Part shown: positions 1 through 9,894 of the stretch, one piece after another
Position numbering within the stretch: the stretch's first letter is position 1
Layout of the letters: the number at the start of each line of letters is the position of its first letter
Assembly: GCA_022730455.1 (NCBI GenBank)
Contig: DZDI01000013.1
Span: forward strand, 1-38,301
Direction of reading: 5' to 3'
DNA length: 38,301 bases
Source of the DNA: Phycisphaera mikurensis
GTDB lineage: Bacteria > Planctomycetota > Phycisphaerae > WQYP01
The notes under the pieces: generated by a model
What the model was told of the DNA's origin: nothing
What the model saw: only the letters and a program-made list of their open reading frames with translations
Databases searched by the model: none
Program-made: the position numbers and the translations under genes

Positions 1-224
1 CAACTTTAGGTTACGCCGCCTCTTTTACGCCGTCCACAACTTTTGAGTGTAGCCCTCGCGGCGAATCGATAATGTGGACGACTTGCGACGCGAAACAACT
101 GCGTGGAAGACAGATCGGAACTCTGCCGGCGCGAAAGTGAACTGGCAGTTTACAACGGCGGATGCGCGGATAAAGTTGCGTAGGCTTTATCCATCGTGTG
201 ACGGATGACAGAGCACTAGTGAAA

Positions 225-2009
225 TTATATGTCCCGCGATGCGGTGACGCCCTTTCGCGGTGCAAAACGCCCAATAAGCGGTGCGTGCGCCAGTTCCGGT
301 ATTTTCAGCCAGCGGGCCGCCAAGGCGTAAACCGTTGCTGCAACACCTACGGTCACCAGCAGGCTGATGATGTTGGACACTATGGGATGGGACGGAAGCG
401 GATGGAGCCAGCGGTGGCAGACCGCAACTGCGACAAGTGCTGCCGCCGCCATGGCGGCGGCAGCCAGCAATACGCGGATCAGCATGCCGCCCAAATGACG
501 TAGCTGCAGGTAGCCAATGCGCCGGCGCAGCAGCCACGCCAGCAATATGCATTGAAACACAGAGGAAATAGTGGTGCTCGCGGCAATACCCGCCACGCCG
601 AGCGGCCAGATGAGCACCAAGTTCAGAATGAGATTCAGACCAACGGCGGCTACCGCCACCTTCATGGGAGTGCGGGAATCATGAAAGGCGTAGAATGCCC
701 GTATTAAAATCATCTGCAATTCAAATGCCCAGATACCGGCGCAGAACCACTGGGCGGCAAATGTCGCCCGTGCGACATCGCTGCCGGAAACATGTCCGCC
801 GAGATAGATTGAGGCAATTAACGGGTGAGCGACAATGATCATGCCGATGGTGGCGGGTATACTTAAAAATAGTCCTCGTCGAAACGCACCGAGTAAAACG
901 TTTTTTAATTCATCAAGTTTGGATTCCGCCGCCAATGCGGAAAGCCGTGGAAATACAGCCGTCGCGATCGCGACACCAAATACCCCCACGGGGAGCATAT
1001 AAATGCGTTGTGCCATGGATAACTTGCCGAGTGCACCGGAGAGCATGGGCAGATGAATCTGCCATGATGCTATCCGCACGTGCGCGTCACCCTGGTGGCC
1101 GTCGGGTGAAAACCACCATGCGATTTGCGAATCAAAAAAAGTATTAATCTGCACGGCGGAAAAACCGACAATCATGACACCCATCTGACGGACGACAGAA
1201 TTGAGAGCTGGCGACCGGAAATTCAGGCTTCCCCATCGCAGGCCGCAGCGGTGTGCCGTCGCCCCTAGCATTAGCAATTGAACGACGCCGGAGGCCAATA
1301 CGGCGGCCGCTACCCACCATATGCGAACTGCAATCGGAGCGTGGCGGGCAAAATAGAGTGCGGGCAGTGCCGCCGCGGTCGCCATGAGGATGCTGGTGGT
1401 GATGGGGGCGAGGCTCTGGGCGGCAAATCGGTTATGCACAGCCGCGAAGGCCCCCAGCAGTGCCACGACGCAAATGGCCATGGTATAAGGCAGCATGAAC
1501 GCGATCATGCCTGCCGCGAGGCGGTTTTCGGGTAATATATGGTTATTAAATGCCAGCGGAAGTACTATACCTTCGCCGATGATCGTCAGCGCAGCGAGAA
1601 CGACGGTAAGCAGTACCAATACGGACCGCGCGAATTGATCAGCCGTGGCCGTGCCCTCTTCCATTTGAACTTTGGTATAGGCGGGCACGAAGAGTGCGGT
1701 TAAAGCCCCCTCGCCAAAAATGCGGCGGAAAAGGTTGGGGATTTGAAAGCCCATCCAAAACGCCGACCAGACGACGCCTACACCTAAAAAATAGCTGCAT
1801 ATTTTGTCCCGCAACAGGCCAAAAATCCGCGATGCCATGGTCAGGCGGGAAATGAGGTTGGCGCTGGAAAGAAAACGGCGATGATCGGCGGCTGGATGGG
1901 TGGCTTTAGTATCGTCCGCCAAGCGTTGGCTCCTGCGCCTCAAATTGCGCCCGCGTCCCCATCCGCTGCCAATACGTGCGAGGCAAGGGCTTGCTTGAAT
2001 GAGCGGCAC
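225..2009 (-). CDS. murJ: Lipid II flippase MurJ (MviN family)
   Basis: 594-aa multi-TM ORF with MurJ-like 'SRIFGLLRDKICSYFLG' and 'FQIPNLFRRIFGEGALTALFVPAY' motifs. The true start is probably inside the ORF, because its 5' end overlaps thiE by 70 nt. Confidence 0.93.
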   Translation of the reverse strand: MPLIQASPCLARIGSGWGRGRNLRRRSQRLADDTKATHPAADHRRFLSSANLISRLTMASRIFGLLRDKICSYFLGVGVVWSAFWMGFQIPNLFRRIFGEGALTALFVPAYTKVQMEEGTATADQFARSVLVLLTVVLAALTIIGEGIVLPLAFNNHILPENRLAAGMIAFMLPYTMAICVVALLGAFAAVHNRFAAQSLAPITTSILMATAAALPALYFARHAPIAVRIWWVAAAVLASGVVQLLMLGATAHRCGLRWGSLNFRSPALNSVVRQMGVMIVGFSAVQINTFFDSQIAWWFSPDGHQGDAHVRIASWQIHLPMLSGALGKLSMAQRIYMLPVGVFGVAIATAVFPRLSALAAESKLDELKNVLLGAFRRGLFLSIPATIGMIIVAHPLIASIYLGGHVSGSDVARATFAAQWFCAGIWAFELQMILIRAFYAFHDSRTPMKVAVAAVGLNLILNLVLIWPLGVAGIAASTTISSVFQCILLAWLLRRRIGYLQLRHLGGMLIRVLLAAAAMAAAALVAVAVCHRWLHPLPSHPIVSNIISLLVTVGVAATVYALAARWLKIPELAHAPLIGRFAPRKGVTASRDI

Positions 2010-3037
2010 ACCGCCGCCGGATCTTCCGCACCTATGACAGAGCTGCTGACGGCCACGGCCCGTGCACCGGCAGCCAACACCTGCTGAATATTATCAAGGG
2101 TAATCCCGCTGATGGCCAGCGATGGTATGGGAATAGATTCATCGGCCACCTGCCGGGCATACGAAATGCCCGCCAATTGCGATTTGACTTTGGTTGGACT
2201 GGAAAACATCGGCCCAATGCCAATATAGCTGGCCCCGTCGCGTACGGCTTGCCGAGCCTCTTCGATACGACTGGTGGACACGCCAATGATCATCTCCTCG
2301 GGAGCCAGTTTGCGCAGTTCGGCACAGGGCAAATCGGTATGCCCCACATGCACACCGGCGCCGCATGCCAGTGCAATATCGAACCGATCGTTAATAATCG
2401 GCACGCATGACGCTTTGCAGCAGCGGTCGGATAACCATCGGGCGCGCTGGAGCAATTCCCTGTCGTCAAGACGCTTTTCACGCAATTGCACCATATCTGC
2501 CCCACCGGCCAACACGGCATCAAGGGTTTGAACCCAATCGCGCCGGCAGAGAGATTCAGTTATTAATACGCACAATATAGCGGATGGCAGACGGCCAAGT
2601 TGGCGCATGGCCACCTGCACCACCTGGGCAACCTCATAGAGCTTGTAACGCAGCGACTCAATAGCGTCGGCGGCCGATATATCAAGCGTTTTGGCGATTT
2701 CCTCAAGGCTCCGGAGCGCCTCACTGGCCCGTCCGAAGGCGGCCTCTGCAACGGCTGGAGCGGTTTGCAATTGGCGCTGTGCGGGCTGCTTGATATTTTT
2801 ACCGACATCGCCGCCAATGTCGCGGCAGGCGGCAGCGCTGGATAACCCCAGCGGCTTGAGGGCCGCGATTAAATCATGCCGAATGGCCTTTAACCCTGCG
2901 GAGGTTTCGCGGTCTGACAGAATAAACCGAGCGGTATCTTCAAGGCATCGCAGCGCTTCGCGGGCGCGATTGGCAGCCGCATCCATCAAGCGTAGCGTGC
3001 TGGGAGTTCTGGGATTGCTGGTCGATGAATGCCTCAT
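1940..3037 (-). CDS. thiE: Thiamine-phosphate synthase with N-terminal extension domain
   Basis: 365 aa. The C-terminal half has the ThiE TIM barrel ('GADMVQLREKRLDDRELL', 'IINDRFDIALACGAGVHVGHTDLP', 'IGVSTSRIEEARQAVRDGASYIGIGPMFSSPTK'). The ~150-aa N-terminal domain resembles that of long ThiE forms. ATGA overlap with the upstream lpxA stop. Confidence 0.92.
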   Translation of the reverse strand: MRHSSTSNPRTPSTLRLMDAAANRAREALRCLEDTARFILSDRETSAGLKAIRHDLIAALKPLGLSSAAACRDIGGDVGKNIKQPAQRQLQTAPAVAEAAFGRASEALRSLEEIAKTLDISAADAIESLRYKLYEVAQVVQVAMRQLGRLPSAILCVLITESLCRRDWVQTLDAVLAGGADMVQLREKRLDDRELLQRARWLSDRCCKASCVPIINDRFDIALACGAGVHVGHTDLPCAELRKLAPEEMIIGVSTSRIEEARQAVRDGASYIGIGPMFSSPTKVKSQLAGISYARQVADESIPIPSLAISGITLDNIQQVLAAGARAVAVSSSVIGAEDPAAVCRSFKQALASHVLAADGDAGAI

Positions 3038-3888
3038 GCGTTTTGGCCGTCACCATCATCGGCATGAGTGGAATCGCCCGCGCCCTTGTCTTCGGTGGTC
3101 TTGGACCATGGCTGAAATTTGGCCACACCGCGTTTGGTCGATTTAACAAAATCGACAAATTCACGTACTTCCGGATGGGTGAGGATTTCAGGTGCAAGCT
3201 GATCTACCGCACGGGGCAGTGGAATAGCTGCCAGATCGCGCATTAAAAGTTTGAACATCTGCCGAATGGCATTGATGGCGTCCTTACTCATACCGGATCG
3301 ACGTAAACCAACATGGTTGATCTGCGTGACGACTGCGGTGTGCATCGATATACAGTAAGGCGGCACATCACCCAACTGGGCGGTATTGTTGCTCACCATG
3401 GCCAGGCGACCCACGCGGGCATTTTGATGGATGGCGCAGCCGGCGCCTACGATGGCCCGCTCGTAGACGATGCTATGGCCGCCGAGGCGTGCGCTGTTGA
3501 CCAGGGTTACATAATCGTGGACTTCCGCATTGTGTCCCACATGACTGCCGACCATGAGATAGCAATTGGATCCAATACGTGTAACGCCGTTCGTGCCTCG
3601 ATGCACGGTAACATGCTCGCGGAAGATGTTGTTGTCGCCGATGATCAATTCACTGGTTTGATCTTTAAATTTTAAATCCTGCGGCGCATCTCCAATGACG
3701 GCAAAACTATGGATCGCGTTACCGCCACCTAACGTGGTGTGCCCCATCACCTTGGCATGACTGTGCAGATGAGAATTCGGACCGATTTTCACCGGCCCTT
3801 CAATAACGACATATGGGCCGATGTTAACACTGGCGTCAATTTGCGATTGAGGATCTATTATGGCAGTGGGGTGTATCACCGATGGCAC
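3034..3888 (-). CDS. lpxA: Acyl-[ACP]--UDP-N-acetylglucosamine O-acyltransferase
   Basis: Left-handed beta-helix hexapeptide repeats; LpxA motifs 'IHPTAIIDPQSQIDASVNIGPYVVIEG', 'IGDNNIFREHVTVHRGT', 'GSHVGHNAEVHDYV'. Confidence 0.93.
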   Translation of the reverse strand: MPSVIHPTAIIDPQSQIDASVNIGPYVVIEGPVKIGPNSHLHSHAKVMGHTTLGGGNAIHSFAVIGDAPQDLKFKDQTSELIIGDNNIFREHVTVHRGTNGVTRIGSNCYLMVGSHVGHNAEVHDYVTLVNSARLGGHSIVYERAIVGAGCAIHQNARVGRLAMVSNNTAQLGDVPPYCISMHTAVVTQINHVGLRRSGMSKDAINAIRQMFKLLMRDLAAIPLPRAVDQLAPEILTHPEVREFVDFVKSTKRGVAKFQPWSKTTEDKGAGDSTHADDGDGQNA

Positions 3889-3941
3889 CTATTTTTAATA
3901 CCCATAAAATAATGCAAGCCAACGCGGCCTGATGTTTGATT

Positions 3942-4766
3942 CTATACGCCGGAGGCTGCAATTGGTTTGTCTGCAGTCGATGACGCGGCTTCCGGCAACA
4001 ATTCGCGGCAGGAGTAGTGCAATTGCCGCTTTTTCATCCAGCGGACAGCCAGTAAGTCAATAAAGGCCCTGATGACCCGGCTGCCGAATTTATACTTGGT
4101 GGTGCCATGGGCACGCGGATAATGGCTCACCGGCACCTCAATAACCCTGAAGCCTCGCATTTTGACCAGCGTGGGGAAGAAGCGATGCATCCCTTTGTAC
4201 AGGGTGAGCCCTTCGAGACATTGGCGTTTATACACCTTTAGCGAACATGCCGAATCCTGGATGTTCTCACCACTGAGCCAATTACGAATACCGTTGGCGA
4301 CCCGCGTCTGGATTAAGCGCAGGACGTTATCGCTGCGTTTTTTTCGCCAGCCGTTAACCATATCCACGTCAGGCCCCAGCATGTCCATCAGGCGAGGAAT
4401 TTCACCGGGGTCATTTTGCATGTCGGCGTCAACCGTACCCCAAATCGCGCCGCGGGCGTTACGAAAGCCCGCGTCCATGGCAGCCGTCTGTCCGCTATTT
4501 TTTCCCAGGCGGATAACACGGAGAAAGGGATGCCGGGCGGCTAATTCCAGAAGCCTTTCCCGCGTGCCGTCGCTGCTGCAGTCATCGACGATGATGGCTT
4601 CAAAATGGATTCCCAAGGGCGTGAAGACCGAATCGATACGATCCACCAACGGCCCGACGTTATCCACCTCATTAAAGGCCGGCGCGATAATTGATAGTTT
4701 GACGGCGTTTGGATGCACTTCCTTTAACTCCACCAATTCGTCCGCCTTCTCACTGCGGCACACCAC
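3942..4766 (-). CDS. Glycosyltransferase family 2 (dolichyl/undecaprenyl-phosphate sugar transferase type)
   Basis: 'LSIIAPAFNEVDNVGPLVDRID', 'IIVDDCSSDGTRERL', 'GTVDADMQNDPGEIPRLM', 'HGTTKYKFGSRVIRAFIDL'. No C-terminal TM pair is evident. Confidence 0.9.
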   Translation of the reverse strand: MVCRSEKADELVELKEVHPNAVKLSIIAPAFNEVDNVGPLVDRIDSVFTPLGIHFEAIIVDDCSSDGTRERLLELAARHPFLRVIRLGKNSGQTAAMDAGFRNARGAIWGTVDADMQNDPGEIPRLMDMLGPDVDMVNGWRKKRSDNVLRLIQTRVANGIRNWLSGENIQDSACSLKVYKRQCLEGLTLYKGMHRFFPTLVKMRGFRVIEVPVSHYPRAHGTTKYKFGSRVIRAFIDLLAVRWMKKRQLHYSCRELLPEAASSTADKPIAASGV

Positions 4767-4897
4767 ACATGAAGGTAGAACGCTGGCCCCGCTATTTTTC
4801 TTTCACCATCGACTTACAAAGTATATCGCAGGATATTCAATGCGCCGCCAGTATGACTAAGATACCACGTGTTTAAGCTGCACAAGGCAGGAACTGG

Positions 4898-5821
4898 TCA
4901 TTGTGGAGGCGTGGACAACAACGCCAGGTCATCGCCTGCGGAATAGCCCAGCACCAATCTCCCCATGCGATAAGGGGCGAACGGCAGGCAGCCGGCGCCA
5001 ACGGGAAAAAGGCTGGATTGATCCAGCTTAGCTGCACCGCCCTGATGCTTCCATTGATAACGTAATATATTGATGCGATAGCGGGCACCAGGCTTGCAAG
5101 CACTGACCAGGGCCCGGGGCAAATTTTTGAGCGGTATCTTCACGACCGCACTCCAGCCTGGTGTAAGGGAATGCGAATGCGGCCACGTCCGGGCCATCAA
5201 ACCGGGCGTTTTCCATGGGATGGAGGCGAATGGATGATCAAAATTCACCTTGCCGTTCGCCAAAGGGCGCGGAGGTGACCCTGACTTATGCCACACCTGA
5301 TTCACCCGCCCGTCAGGGGCGATGACAATCTCATAAAAATTCATACCCGTTTGCCGGTGCGTGGTATCCAACCACACTTCGGCACAACTGTGGCGCCATA
5401 ATTTTGAAAGTGGGATGGCGGGTGACGAAGCAGTCGAACCTGCGCAGTTGATGGCAACGTACAGATTGCGGGCGGTGTAGAGGGCTGCCGTCTGCGTGGT
5501 GGATGGTGCCCCCTGCACATGGGCAAGGGTGTACCATCGAGCTCTGGCCCAAAGACGGCTGCGCATGGGATCCGCCAATGCCACCTGTCGTTTTGGAACT
5601 GGCGATGCACGGAAGGCTGTGGGGACAGATCGCGATGACGGGTGAGGCGCCCGGCTGGAACTGACGGCGGCCGTATTGTCCTTGCAGCCGGCCAAAACCG
5701 ATACGAGCATGGTCGCCACCATTGCCACGCCAATCATTTTAATGGTCTTGAGTGCGCGAACTTTCAATGTCTCACACGTTACTTTAATACACCGGGCGGG
5801 CCGTAAAAAAGTTTCAGCCAT
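4898..5821 (-). CDS. Lipoprotein with CBM9-like (carbohydrate-binding family 9-like) domain
   Basis: Hydrophobic signal with lipobox 'MLVSVLAGC'. CBM9-like 'LYVAINC...KLWRHSCAEVWLDTTHRQTGMNFYEIVIAPDGRVNQVWHK'. The start is placed internally because the longest ORF runs into the neighbouring reductase gene. Confidence 0.6.
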   Translation of the reverse strand: MAETFLRPARCIKVTCETLKVRALKTIKMIGVAMVATMLVSVLAGCKDNTAAVSSSRAPHPSSRSVPTAFRASPVPKRQVALADPMRSRLWARARWYTLAHVQGAPSTTQTAALYTARNLYVAINCAGSTASSPAIPLSKLWRHSCAEVWLDTTHRQTGMNFYEIVIAPDGRVNQVWHKSGSPPRPLANGKVNFDHPFASIPWKTPGLMARTWPHSHSLTPGWSAVVKIPLKNLPRALVSACKPGARYRINILRYQWKHQGGAAKLDQSSLFPVGAGCLPFAPYRMGRLVLGYSAGDDLALLSTPPQ

Positions 5822-5900
5822 GAAACGTCCAACCTTCTCCAGACATCCGTTCTCGTCCGGTGTGCCAGCCCTGAGTCCATTCGTAGCCGACACGCATATC

Positions 5901-6986
5901 TTACACAACAGTTGCGTGCGTCCCGGGCACAATTGTCGTCAGCGTCTGAGGCCCCATCTCGCTGGAGTGCCCCGGAAACGCCTTGGCCTTCGGATCCAGC
6001 AGCGTCTTGGCAAAGTTTACCGCAGTTGCTGCTTCTCCGAAACCTGTTGCAATCAACTTCAGTTTACCATCAAAGCCCGCCACATCCCCGGCGGCGAAAA
6101 CGCCTGCGAGATTGGTCTGCATTTTTTGGTCGACCATGATCGAATGCCCCTGAACCTTAATCGGCCAGTCCTTGATGGCCCCAAGCGAACTGATAAATCC
6201 GAGTTGGGGCAGAATAGCGTCGGCATGGACCGACCGCTCTTCGTGCGTCTGGTTATTGACCAAGACGGCCCCCGTAAGGGTGTTATCGGTCACTACGAGG
6301 GATTTTATCTCCCAAAAGGTCAAAATTGAAACACCTAAGGCCATCGTTTTGGCAATACTGTCTTCATGGGCACGAAATTGATTCCGCCTGTGAATAATGG
6401 TGATATGGGAGGCTACGCCATGGAGATTCATTGCCCAATCTAAGGCTGAATCGCCGCCACCAACAATCAGAAGCCGCTTTCCTGCAAACACTTGCTTGGC
6501 GCCGACGGAATAATGGATTCCGCGTCCTTCCCACGGGGCGGCATCAGGAACAGACAATTTGCGAGCGTGGAAAGCACCCGCCCCAGCGCAGATCAACACT
6601 GTGCGTGTTCGGTGGACACCCTTATCCGAAGTCAGCACATAGCACTGCTGCGATTCATCCCGATCAAGCGTTTTAACCGTTTGTGATAAATGCACTTCGG
6701 GTTCATACTGCTGAGCCTGTTCAATTAAATTTTTCACCAGATCGCGAGCGATCACCCGGGGAAACCCTGCCACATCGTATATATATTTTTCGGGGTAAAG
6801 CGTGGCAAGTTGCCCACCAAGCTGGTCGAGAGAGTCGATAATTTTGGTACGCATCTGCCGAAGACCAGCGTAATAGGCCGCGTACAAGCCGACCGGTCCG
6901 CCGCCGATAATGGTAATGTCAGAAATTCCTGATTCCGTCACCACATTGCCTTCCTGAAAACCGACCAAAAAACTACGCAACGCCAT
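5901..6986 (-). CDS. Thioredoxin-reductase-like ferredoxin--NADP(+) reductase
   Basis: FAD 'ITIIGGGPVGLYAAYYAGLR' and NADPH 'LLIVGGGDSALDWAMNL' Rossmann motifs, 'GVFAAGDVAGFDGKLKLIATGFGEAATA'. No CxxC, as in YumC-type FNRs. Confidence 0.9.
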   Translation of the reverse strand: MALRSFLVGFQEGNVVTESGISDITIIGGGPVGLYAAYYAGLRQMRTKIIDSLDQLGGQLATLYPEKYIYDVAGFPRVIARDLVKNLIEQAQQYEPEVHLSQTVKTLDRDESQQCYVLTSDKGVHRTRTVLICAGAGAFHARKLSVPDAAPWEGRGIHYSVGAKQVFAGKRLLIVGGGDSALDWAMNLHGVASHITIIHRRNQFRAHEDSIAKTMALGVSILTFWEIKSLVVTDNTLTGAVLVNNQTHEERSVHADAILPQLGFISSLGAIKDWPIKVQGHSIMVDQKMQTNLAGVFAAGDVAGFDGKLKLIATGFGEAATAVNFAKTLLDPKAKAFPGHSSEMGPQTLTTIVPGTHATVV

Positions 6987-7097
6987 GCCGTGTCTCGGTA
7001 AGCCTTGCCAACATGTAAATTGTATGCGCAGGTCAACAAATGTATAGGGACACGTCGGCGATGCTCCGAAGGACTGTCCGGCTCATGGCGACGATAG

Positions 7098-8720
7098 CTA
7101 TGGCCCAAAGTTGAAGAATTTTTTCATTCGGCTCAACATTGAAGAATTGAGGCTATCTTTGGACAGCCCATCCTCATCCGGTAACTGCAGTTCTGTGAGC
7201 AGGCGAATGCGGCTCTCGTGGCGCTCGGCAATCAGGGATGAGAGTTTTTCCATGGCAGCGGCATTGCCTTTAAACACTTTTTGCAATGCGGCGTTGGGTA
7301 TATCGAGGCAGGTCGTGGGCTCAAGCACCCGAACCGTTCCGGCCCGTGGCCCGCCCAGGCAAGCACTGAGTTCTCCAAAGCAATCACCAGCAGAGAGGGT
7401 TTCGACATGCACTTGCCGGCCGTCGCCCTCAATGGTCAATTCAACGCGCCCCATCGCAACCACCATCAGTGTGTCGCCGATGTCGTTTTGCCTGTAAATC
7501 ACCTGCCGGTTTTCATAAATTCGCACCGCCGCCTGCGAGGCGAGCACACCAAGCTCTTCGGGGGTGAAGGGTGTCAGCAGCCGCACCTTCTGGAGGGTTG
7601 TCACCCGGCCGCGCAATGTGCGATCGACGGCAGCCTGCCGTGCCGCATCGGCATCAGTAAGTTCTAGGGTGCGAATTGGAAATGGAAAGCTCATGCCGGC
7701 CTCGCGCACTTGGTACCATGCCAGCATACGCACATGGCTTTCAATCATGGGAAGCTGCGATGGATCGCTTATCCAGAATTTCAATGTATATTCAATGGAG
7801 GAATTACCAAAATTAGTGAGAAACACTACCGGGGCGGGATCAGGCAGTACGCCGGGCGTTTCACGGAGTGCGGCAAGTAGAACATCACGCACCTGATCGG
7901 GCGGGCTTGGATAGTCAATGCCGAGCGTAATGAGTCTGGCGGTGGCCGTCGTTGGGGAGGCGTAGTTAGTGATGCGGTCCCGCGCGAGCATGCTGTTGGG
8001 AATCAGCACATGGTTATCGTCCAGTGTGTGAAGCGTAACGGCACGCCACGTCATATCGACGACGCGTCCCTCCACCCCGGCACAAGCCACCCAATCTCCC
8101 AGATTAAAGGGCGAACTGGCTTGCATCACCATACCGCTGAAAAAGTTACCGAGCGTTTCCTGAAGCGCCAGGCCCAGCACAATTGAGATAACCGCAGAAC
8201 CTGCCAGAAACTTATTAATATTGAGATCAAATGCCCACGACAAAAAGATAAAAAAACTGAAAATGTAGATAACAGCCAGGATGATTTGATGGACAAATCG
8301 CTGCAGGCGTATTTTACCCCGGCGCGTCAGCAGTGGAATAACCGCGACATGGTCGAATATGCGTACGCCTATAAACAGCAGAATGGCGGTCAGGACACGG
8401 GTTATCCACCAAGCCAGGGAACTTTTTGCGGCGGCTATATGCGCGGGATGCACGGCCCAGATGGCCACATAAATAATCAGGCATTGCATGCCCGCCACCA
8501 CCAGGGTCCACACCCTGGCACGGCGAAGCCAAAGTCCAAAACGCATCAACAAGACAGCGGCGGCAGCTTCGCCCACAAGAAGAGTGACACCGAGGCGGAT
8601 GAGTCCTACAAGCGATGGCAACCACGTGAAAGATGGAATTAGACCCGTGGACGCAGGATGGGCCTGTGTTGTCATTTCTGCCAATTCAATCAGGTGCCGT
8701 AACATACGCTGCTCCTGCAT
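7098..8720 (-). CDS. MscS-family mechanosensitive channel with C-terminal cyclic-nucleotide-binding domain
   Basis: MscS pore/beta-domain 'INKFLAGSAVISIVLGLALQETLGNFFSGMVMQASSPFNLGDWV', 'RAVTLHTLDDNHVLIPNSMLARDRITNY'. CNB domain with phosphate-cassette-like 'GDCFGELSACLGGPRAGTVRV'. Confidence 0.9.
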   Translation of the reverse strand: MQEQRMLRHLIELAEMTTQAHPASTGLIPSFTWLPSLVGLIRLGVTLLVGEAAAAVLLMRFGLWLRRARVWTLVVAGMQCLIIYVAIWAVHPAHIAAAKSSLAWWITRVLTAILLFIGVRIFDHVAVIPLLTRRGKIRLQRFVHQIILAVIYIFSFFIFLSWAFDLNINKFLAGSAVISIVLGLALQETLGNFFSGMVMQASSPFNLGDWVACAGVEGRVVDMTWRAVTLHTLDDNHVLIPNSMLARDRITNYASPTTATARLITLGIDYPSPPDQVRDVLLAALRETPGVLPDPAPVVFLTNFGNSSIEYTLKFWISDPSQLPMIESHVRMLAWYQVREAGMSFPFPIRTLELTDADAARQAAVDRTLRGRVTTLQKVRLLTPFTPEELGVLASQAAVRIYENRQVIYRQNDIGDTLMVVAMGRVELTIEGDGRQVHVETLSAGDCFGELSACLGGPRAGTVRVLEPTTCLDIPNAALQKVFKGNAAAMEKLSSLIAERHESRIRLLTELQLPDEDGLSKDSLNSSMLSRMKKFFNFGP

Positions 8721-9010
8721 CGGGCCATTGACTGGAAGTTACCACATAACTGCCGCGACGCCTACCGGCAAGATTTTGGGATCTCCACCTTTGAAGCCGG
8801 GCGGCGGAGGGCGTGGCAATTTTTTCGGACGGAAGCATTTGGTAAGACAAGGCGATGGCGACCGGATGGTTGCGTGTAATTTAACCGGGCCAAGGACAGA
8901 CGCCTATGAACTGCAGCGCGATTTCCCAATCGCCGCTTGCGTTAAACGCGGAAAATCAGGATTGGGAAGGACGTTTTTCGCCCCTTTGAGGCTGAAGTTG
9001 CGCTGTAGCA

Positions 9011-9874
9011 CTACGATAGGTCCCGCCCGCGGCTTTGCCGAGCTTCCCAATTTTCCTGCGCTTCGGGTTTGCGAAGATAAAGCGGCAAAAGATCCTCGCG
9101 GGAGATAATTTCACCACGCTCCGCACGCCAACGTCCCAGTCGATACAGAGCCGACGCACGCGGTACCGCGGTTGCCTGCGGCAAAACGCGTGATTCCAAC
9201 CCGGCAACTGCAATAGCCTCTTGGTGATAGGCGATTCCCTCGCCCAGCAATTGAATGTTCCTCGGCCAACGTGCCAACACCTCCTTGGGGTTCGCCAACG
9301 TGGGGTCTGATAGAGTCTTGAGTACCAGCCCTGACACAGCAGCGCCATTTTCTGGTGATGCGGATATCCACTGATAGCATGCAGCAAAAATCATTCCCCG
9401 CCGCGCATCAAGCACCACACCGATCGGCTCATCCCCGCGCCGTGGTGCGTTGAGCGCCAAGACCTCTGATGTGGGCACCCCGATCAGCAGACAGCCCAGC
9501 ACTTGCGAGAGCGTCCGCGCCGTCATTACTGCAATCCGCACGCCTGTAAACGACCCCGGGCCCACCGAAACCGCAATCGTTCCGATATCGGCCGGTGTGT
9601 AGCCAAAATCATCCATCAACAACTGCAGTGTGGGCAGTAATTCTGCCGCATGTTGCATGGGGCCCGAAAAGGTGCGCTCGCACGCGCACTCTTTCCCCGT
9701 TCCGATGGCGATCGATCCGACGCGACTGCTGGTCTCCATCGCAATGGTCAGCGGTCGTTCACCCGCGGTCCGTGCCACGGTCGGGGCATCGGGGCTATCT
9801 GCTCTGTCCAACGCTGTCATTAAATGTCTGCCTCTATTTGCATGCCGCCCATATTGCGCCGTAAACTCCGTCAC
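9011..9874 (-). CDS. tsaB: tRNA threonylcarbamoyladenosine biosynthesis protein TsaB
   Basis: 'LTIAMETSSRVGSIAIG', 'HAAELLPTLQLLMDDFGYTPADIGTIAVSVGPGSFTGVRIAVMTARTLSQ'. Start may be internal (for example at 9820). Confidence 0.9.
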   Translation of the reverse strand: MTEFTAQYGRHANRGRHLMTALDRADSPDAPTVARTAGERPLTIAMETSSRVGSIAIGTGKECACERTFSGPMQHAAELLPTLQLLMDDFGYTPADIGTIAVSVGPGSFTGVRIAVMTARTLSQVLGCLLIGVPTSEVLALNAPRRGDEPIGVVLDARRGMIFAACYQWISASPENGAAVSGLVLKTLSDPTLANPKEVLARWPRNIQLLGEGIAYHQEAIAVAGLESRVLPQATAVPRASALYRLGRWRAERGEIISREDLLPLYLRKPEAQENWEARQSRGRDLS

Positions 9875-9894
9875 CGTTTGAGGATCATCTAATT

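Noticed and set aside
198-503. Many 60-150 aa ORFs antisense or out of frame to murJ, thiE, addA/B, amtB and others
   Set aside because: They overlap strongly supported genes, have high-GC shadow-ORF composition (Arg/Pro/Ala/Cys rich) and show no recognisable domains.
8488-9108. 206-aa plus-strand ORF over the MscS start, intergenic gap and TsaB end
   Set aside because: Overlaps two well-supported minus-strand genes and has no domain signal; the 290-bp gap may hold a promoter but no RNA family was recognised.
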